From Rhodoferax sp. (GTDB lineage Bacteria > Pseudomonadota > Gammaproteobacteria > Burkholderiales > Burkholderiaceae_C): a stretch of DNA of 8,272 nt. Of the stretch, positions 5,686 to 8,272 are shown one piece after another. The translations under genes were made by a program, and so were the position numbers. The stretch is from contig JAQGMQ010000864.1 in assembly GCA_028292305.1 (NCBI GenBank), forward strand, positions 1 through 8,272. The letters are read 5' to 3'. Position 1 is the first letter of the stretch. Every line of letters begins with the position of its first letter. The notes below the pieces were generated by a model, which worked only from the letters and a program-made list of their open reading frames with translations, was not told the DNA's origin and did not search any database.

Positions 5686-7032
5686 ATGTCCACCCGCCCC
5701 GCCACCAAGACTCCCAAACCCATCTCGACCCAGCAGCCCCTGGCCGAACGCCTGCGCCCGCACACGCTGGGCGAAGTCATCGGCCAGCAGCACCTGCTGG
5801 GCGAGGGCATGCCGCTGCGCATCGCGTTCGAATCCGGCCAGCCGCATTCGGCCATCCTGTGGGGACCGCCGGGCGTGGGCAAGACGACCATCGCCCGGCT
5901 GATGGCGGACGCGTTCGACGCCCAGTTCATCACCATCAGCGCGGTGCTCGGCGGGGTCAAGGACATCCGCGAGGCGGTCGACCAGGCGCTGCTGGCGCGC
6001 GACGGGCCGGCCGACGGGCAGGCGCTGATCGGCTGGGAATCGCGCCGCACCATCGTCTTCGTCGACGAGGTGCACCGCTTCAACAAGAGCCAGCAGGACG
6101 CGTTCCTGCCGCATGTCGAAAGCGGGCTGTTCACCTTCATCGGCGCCACCACCGAGAACCCGTCGTTCGAGGTCAACTCGGCCCTGCTGTCGCGCGCCGC
6201 GGTGTATGTGCTGCAGCCGCTGACCGAAGACGACCTGAAGCAGATCGTCACCAAGGCGCAGGCCATCGACGCGGTGCCGGCCGTGGAAGCCGCCGCCATC
6301 GACCGGCTGGTGGCGTATGCCGATGGCGACGCGCGCCGGCTGTTGAACACGCTCGAGACGCTGGCCGTGGCGGCGCAGCAGGAGCAACTGACGCAGATCG
6401 ACGACGCCTGGCTGCTGCGCGTACTGGGCGAACGCATGCGCCGCTACGACAAGGGCGGCGAGCAGTTCTACGACACCATCAGTGCGCTGCACAAATCCGT
6501 GCGTGGCAGCGACCCGGATGCCGCTTTGTACTGGTTCGTGCGCATGCTCGATGGCGGGGCCGACCCGCGCTACATGGCGCGCCGGCTCATCCGCATGGCT
6601 AGCGAGGACATCGGCCTGGCCGACCCGCGGGCGCTGCGCCTGGCGCTCGACGCGGCCGACGTCTACGAGCGGCTGGGCACGCCCGAGGGCGAGCTGGCCC
6701 TGGCCGAATGCGTGGTCTACCTGGCGGTGGCGCCGAAGTCGAACGCGGTCTACAAGGCTTTCAACGAAGCCAAGGCCTTCGTGAAGAAGGATGGCACCCG
6801 TCCGGTGCCTATGCACCTGCGCAATGCACCGACAAAGCTCATGAAGGCGCTGGATTACGGAAAAGGCTACCGCTACGCCCATGATGAGGAGGGCGGTTTC
6901 GCGGCCGGCGAGACCTACCTGCCCGATGGCATGCCACCGCCCGGTTTTTACCGGCCCGTTGCACGTGGACTGGAGATTCGCATCGCCGATAAGCTGAACG
7001 AGTTGAAACAGCGTAACCATCACAGTGACTAA
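5686..7032 (+). CDS. rarA: Replication-associated recombination protein A (RarA/MgsA)
   Basis: AAA+ ATPase of the clamp-loader-related RarA/MgsA/WRNIP1 family, a cytoplasmic protein that acts at stalled replication forks with SSB and DNA polymerase clamp partners. From the ATG it has 448 residues, matching the usual length. Features in order: QPLAERLRPHTLGEVIGQQHLL near the N-terminus; Walker A GPPGVGKT at 60-67 (Lys66); Walker B with Asp127-Glu128 in FVDEVHRFNKSQQDAFLPH; sensor 1 Asn158 in GATTENPSFE; arginine finger Arg170 in LLSRA; sensor 2 GDARR with Arg217-Arg218. The C-terminal oligomerisation half is complete (FYDTISALHKSVRGSDPDAA, ASEDIGLADPRAL, YLAVAPKSNAVYKAF, HLRNAPTKLMK, YRYAHDE). 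A TTG at 5590 would add 32 low-complexity residues; I prefer the ATG although its ribosome binding site is weak. A strong terminator follows 18 bp past the stop. Confidence 0.97.
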   Translation: MSTRPATKTPKPISTQQPLAERLRPHTLGEVIGQQHLLGEGMPLRIAFESGQPHSAILWGPPGVGKTTIARLMADAFDAQFITISAVLGGVKDIREAVDQALLARDGPADGQALIGWESRRTIVFVDEVHRFNKSQQDAFLPHVESGLFTFIGATTENPSFEVNSALLSRAAVYVLQPLTEDDLKQIVTKAQAIDAVPAVEAAAIDRLVAYADGDARRLLNTLETLAVAAQQEQLTQIDDAWLLRVLGERMRRYDKGGEQFYDTISALHKSVRGSDPDAALYWFVRMLDGGADPRYMARRLIRMASEDIGLADPRALRLALDAADVYERLGTPEGELALAECVVYLAVAPKSNAVYKAFNEAKAFVKKDGTRPVPMHLRNAPTKLMKALDYGKGYRYAHDEEGGFAAGETYLPDGMPPPGFYRPVARGLEIRIADKLNELKQRNHHSD

Positions 7033-7050
7033 TGCGCTGAAAATCCGGTG

Positions 7051-7076
7051 AATGGGCCCTGCGGGGCCTATTTTTT
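7051..7076 (+). terminator. Intrinsic terminator after rarA
   Basis: A 9-bp stem with one G-U pair (7051-7059 with 7064-7072), a TGCG loop and a run of six T at 7071-7076. The outer A-T pairs merge into the U-tract. Position and strength fit the end of the rarA transcript. Confidence 0.9.
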
Positions 7077-7103
7077 CGAGGGTAAACCCCGCCGGAACCG
7101 CCT

Positions 7104-7132
7104 GTTTCAGGCCGCCAAGGCATGGCTACAAT
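7104..7132 (+). promoter_or_regulatory. Possible sigma-70 promoter just before the second hairpin
   Basis: TACAAT at 7127-7132 is a good -10 hexamer. The -35 region at 17 bp (GTTTCA) or 16 bp (TTTCAG) is poor. A start near 7139 would place the following hairpin at the extreme 5' end of the transcript. Then either only a very short RNA is made, or the hairpin works as an attenuator for livH. Confidence 0.3.
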
Positions 7133-7140
7133 CCGCCCGG

Positions 7141-7172
7141 AACCCGCCAAAGCACACCCTGGCGGGTTTTTT
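7141..7172 (+). terminator. Second intrinsic terminator or attenuator in the livH leader
   Basis: AACCCGCCA (7141-7149) pairs perfectly with TGGCGGGTT (7160-7168) around a 10-base loop, and T continues to 7172. It lies about 65 bp past the rarA terminator and about 100 bp before livH. It is a strong intrinsic terminator by shape. It may back up the first one, end a short RNA, or attenuate livH transcription. Confidence 0.75.
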
Positions 7173-7175
7173 GCT
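7160..7175 (+). promoter_or_regulatory. Sigma-54-like -24/-12 match overlapping the terminator
   Basis: TGGCGGGTTTTTTGCT places GG at 7161-7162 and GC at 7173-7174, separated by exactly 10 bases, with TGGC and TTGCT matching the -24 and -12 consensus blocks. Transcription would begin near 7186, past the hairpin, leaving a leader of about 85 bases to livH. The same bases are explained by the terminator's 3' arm and T-run, so a chance match is quite possible. I see no clear NtrC-type upstream site. Confidence 0.25.
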
Positions 7176-7195
7176 AGATACACCTTCGTGCCCAA

Positions 7196-7223
7196 AAGGA
7201 GGGCTGCCGGACCGAGGCCCGGC
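7196..7223 (+). promoter_or_regulatory. livH leader: strong Shine-Dalgarno without start codon, then a hairpin
   Basis: AAGGAGG at 7196-7202 is a complete anti-Shine-Dalgarno match. No ATG, GTG or TTG lies at a usable distance downstream; only a CTG at 7204 follows, too close. A 5-bp stem comes next (GCCGG 7206-7210 with CCGGC 7219-7223). It may be a ribosome standby or regulatory leader segment, or chance. Confidence 0.3.
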
Positions 7224-7270
7224 GGCGTTCGAGGTCTTCTGGCACATCACGAAAAATGGAGTAAATGTTT

Positions 7271-8200
7271 ATGGAAATCTTGCTACAGCAGATCATCAAT
7301 GGTCTGGTTCTGGGCAGCATGTATGCCTTGGTGGCCCTGGGCTACACCATGGTGTACGGCATCATCAACCTGATCAACTTCGCGCACGGCGAGGTGCTGA
7401 TGGTCGGGGCGCTCACCAGTTGGACGATCATCGGTCTCATGCGCGACGCATGGCCCACGTCGCCCGGCTGGCTGGTTCTCTTCGTCTCGCTGATCATCTC
7501 GTGCGTGGTCGCCGCGGTGCTCAATTTCATCATTGAAAAAGTGGCTTACCGGCCGCTGCGCAACAGCCCCAAGCTGGCCCCCCTGATCACCGCCATCGGC
7601 ATGTCGATCCTGCTGCAGACGCTGGCCATGATCATCTGGAAGCCCAACTACAAGCCGTATCCCACGCTGCTGCCAAGCGCCCCCATCAACATCGGCGGCG
7701 CGGTGATCACCCCCACGCAGATCCTGATCCTGGGCCTGACGGCGGTGTCGCTGGCCGTGCTGATGTGGCTGGTCAACTACACCAAATTGGGGCGTGCGAT
7801 GCGGGCCACCGCCGAAAACCCACGCGTGGCGGCTCTCATGGGCGTGAAGCCCGACATGGTGATTTCGGCCACCTTCGTCATCGGCGCCATCCTGGCTACC
7901 ATCGCCGGCGTGATGTACGCCTCGAATTACGGCACGGTGCAGCACACCATGGGCTTCCTGCCCGGACTTAAAGCTTTCACGGCGGCGGTGTTCGGCGGCA
8001 TCGGCAATCTGGGCGGCGCCGTGATCGGCGGCATCCTGCTGGGACTGATCGAGTCGATCGGCTCCGGCTACATCGGGGCGTTGACCGGCGGGGTGCTGGG
8101 CAGCCACTACTCCGACATCTTCGCCTTCATCGTGTTGATCATCATCCTGACGCTGCGGCCCTCCGGCCTGCTCGGCGAACGGGTGGCGGACCGGGCCTGA
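7271..8200 (+). CDS. livH: Branched-chain amino acid ABC transporter permease LivH
   Basis: Inner-membrane permease of the hydrophobic amino acid uptake (HAAT) family. It pairs with LivM to form the channel for leucine, isoleucine and valine, or related substrates, powered by LivG/LivF and fed by a periplasmic binding protein. From the second ATG it has 309 residues, the usual LivH length, with about eight membrane segments. The family signature GYTMVYGIINLINFAHGE is at 24-41. The cytoplasmic loop after LGRAMRATAENPRVAALMGV (around Glu182-Pro184) is where the ATPase docks. The C-terminus has FGGIGNLGGAVIGG and TLRPSGLLG (about 294-302). ATG at 7265 is also in frame, but GGAG at 7258-7261 is only three bases from it and nine from ATG 7271, and homologues as I recall begin MEILLQQ. 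livM starts 13 bp after the stop. The exact amino acid, or short amides or urea, cannot be settled from the permease alone. Confidence 0.95.
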   Translation: MEILLQQIINGLVLGSMYALVALGYTMVYGIINLINFAHGEVLMVGALTSWTIIGLMRDAWPTSPGWLVLFVSLIISCVVAAVLNFIIEKVAYRPLRNSPKLAPLITAIGMSILLQTLAMIIWKPNYKPYPTLLPSAPINIGGAVITPTQILILGLTAVSLAVLMWLVNYTKLGRAMRATAENPRVAALMGVKPDMVISATFVIGAILATIAGVMYASNYGTVQHTMGFLPGLKAFTAAVFGGIGNLGGAVIGGILLGLIESIGSGYIGALTGGVLGSHYSDIFAFIVLIIILTLRPSGLLGERVADRA

Positions 8201-8213
8201 TGGAGAAAACACA

Positions 8214-8272
8214 ATGATGGATTTCATCAACCGCCAGAACAAGCATGTGGTGATGGCCGTCTTCACGGTCAT
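8214..8272 (+). CDS. livM: Branched-chain amino acid ABC transporter permease LivM (3' truncated)
   Basis: Only the first 19 codons and two bases are present, reading MMDFINRQNKHVVMAVFTV. A charged N-terminus runs into the start of a hydrophobic segment, as expected for LivM, the partner permease. The ATG at 8214 has GGAG at 8202-8205, eight bases away; a second ATG follows directly at 8217. The 13-bp gap after livH indicates one operon. The call rests mainly on position after livH, since too little sequence is visible for family motifs. Confidence 0.75.
   Translation, partial: MMDFINRQNKHVVMAVFTV

Noticed and set aside
5617..7023. 468-codon open frame antisense to rarA
   Set aside because: It mirrors the rarA codons in a high-GC gene, its product (rich in Arg, His, Val, Gln) resembles no family I know, and it has no ribosome binding site of note.
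7240..7260. TGGCAC resembling a sigma-54 -24 block near livH
   Set aside because: No TTGC block at the right spacing; the sequence there is GAAAA.
7122..7373. Possible leader peptide overlapping the start of livH
   Set aside because: It runs through a terminator hairpin and far into livH out of frame, has no ribosome binding site and no run of Leu, Ile or Val codons.
7283..8272. 329-codon open frame antisense to livH
   Set aside because: His/Asp/Gln-rich shadow of a strongly conserved permease gene.

Overview
The window is about 8.3 kb of GC-rich, densely coding bacterial chromosome. Protein families, gene order and codon use point to a betaproteobacterium of the Burkholderiales, most likely Comamonadaceae (Variovorax, Acidovorax or Polaromonas-like). 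That placement is inferred from recognised sequence style, not from a search. I see no rRNA, tRNA, CRISPR array, insertion sequence, integrase or phage gene.

Layout. Positions 1-2852 (+): the 3' part of a penicillin-acylase (Ntn-hydrolase) gene resembling PvdQ and aculeacin A acylase. A DTW-domain tRNA aminocarboxypropyltransferase gene follows and probably starts inside the acylase gene. Positions 2874-5451 (-): five genes. Going right to left along their transcription, these are an exported cupin, an AHSA1-type SRPBCC protein, a small membrane protein, a GNAT acetyltransferase and an exported DUF2059 protein. The SRPBCC, membrane and GNAT genes look like one transcription unit. Positions 5686-7032 (+): rarA, the AAA+ replication-recombination factor, closed by a strong intrinsic terminator. 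Positions 7271-8272 (+): livH and the first 19 codons of livM, the start of a branched-chain amino acid ABC transporter operon that runs out of the window.

How the genes relate. Most neighbours look functionally independent. Clear functional links exist only between livH and livM, with weaker positional links for acylase-DTW (overlap) and for the SRPBCC-membrane-GNAT cassette (TGATG overlap). No stretch without a gene exceeds 300 bases. The longest are the 234 bp between the divergent cupin and rarA genes and the 238 bp between rarA and livH. The latter holds two terminator hairpins, promoter-like elements (including a -24/-12 sigma-54-like match) and a strong Shine-Dalgarno sequence with no start codon.

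I did not find a convincing undescribed system; this is mostly ordinary chromosome. The points most worth checking are the livH leader, the 15-bp palindrome upstream of the SRPBCC gene, non-ATG starts in three genes, the Thr-Glu microsatellite, and the substrate of the acylase.
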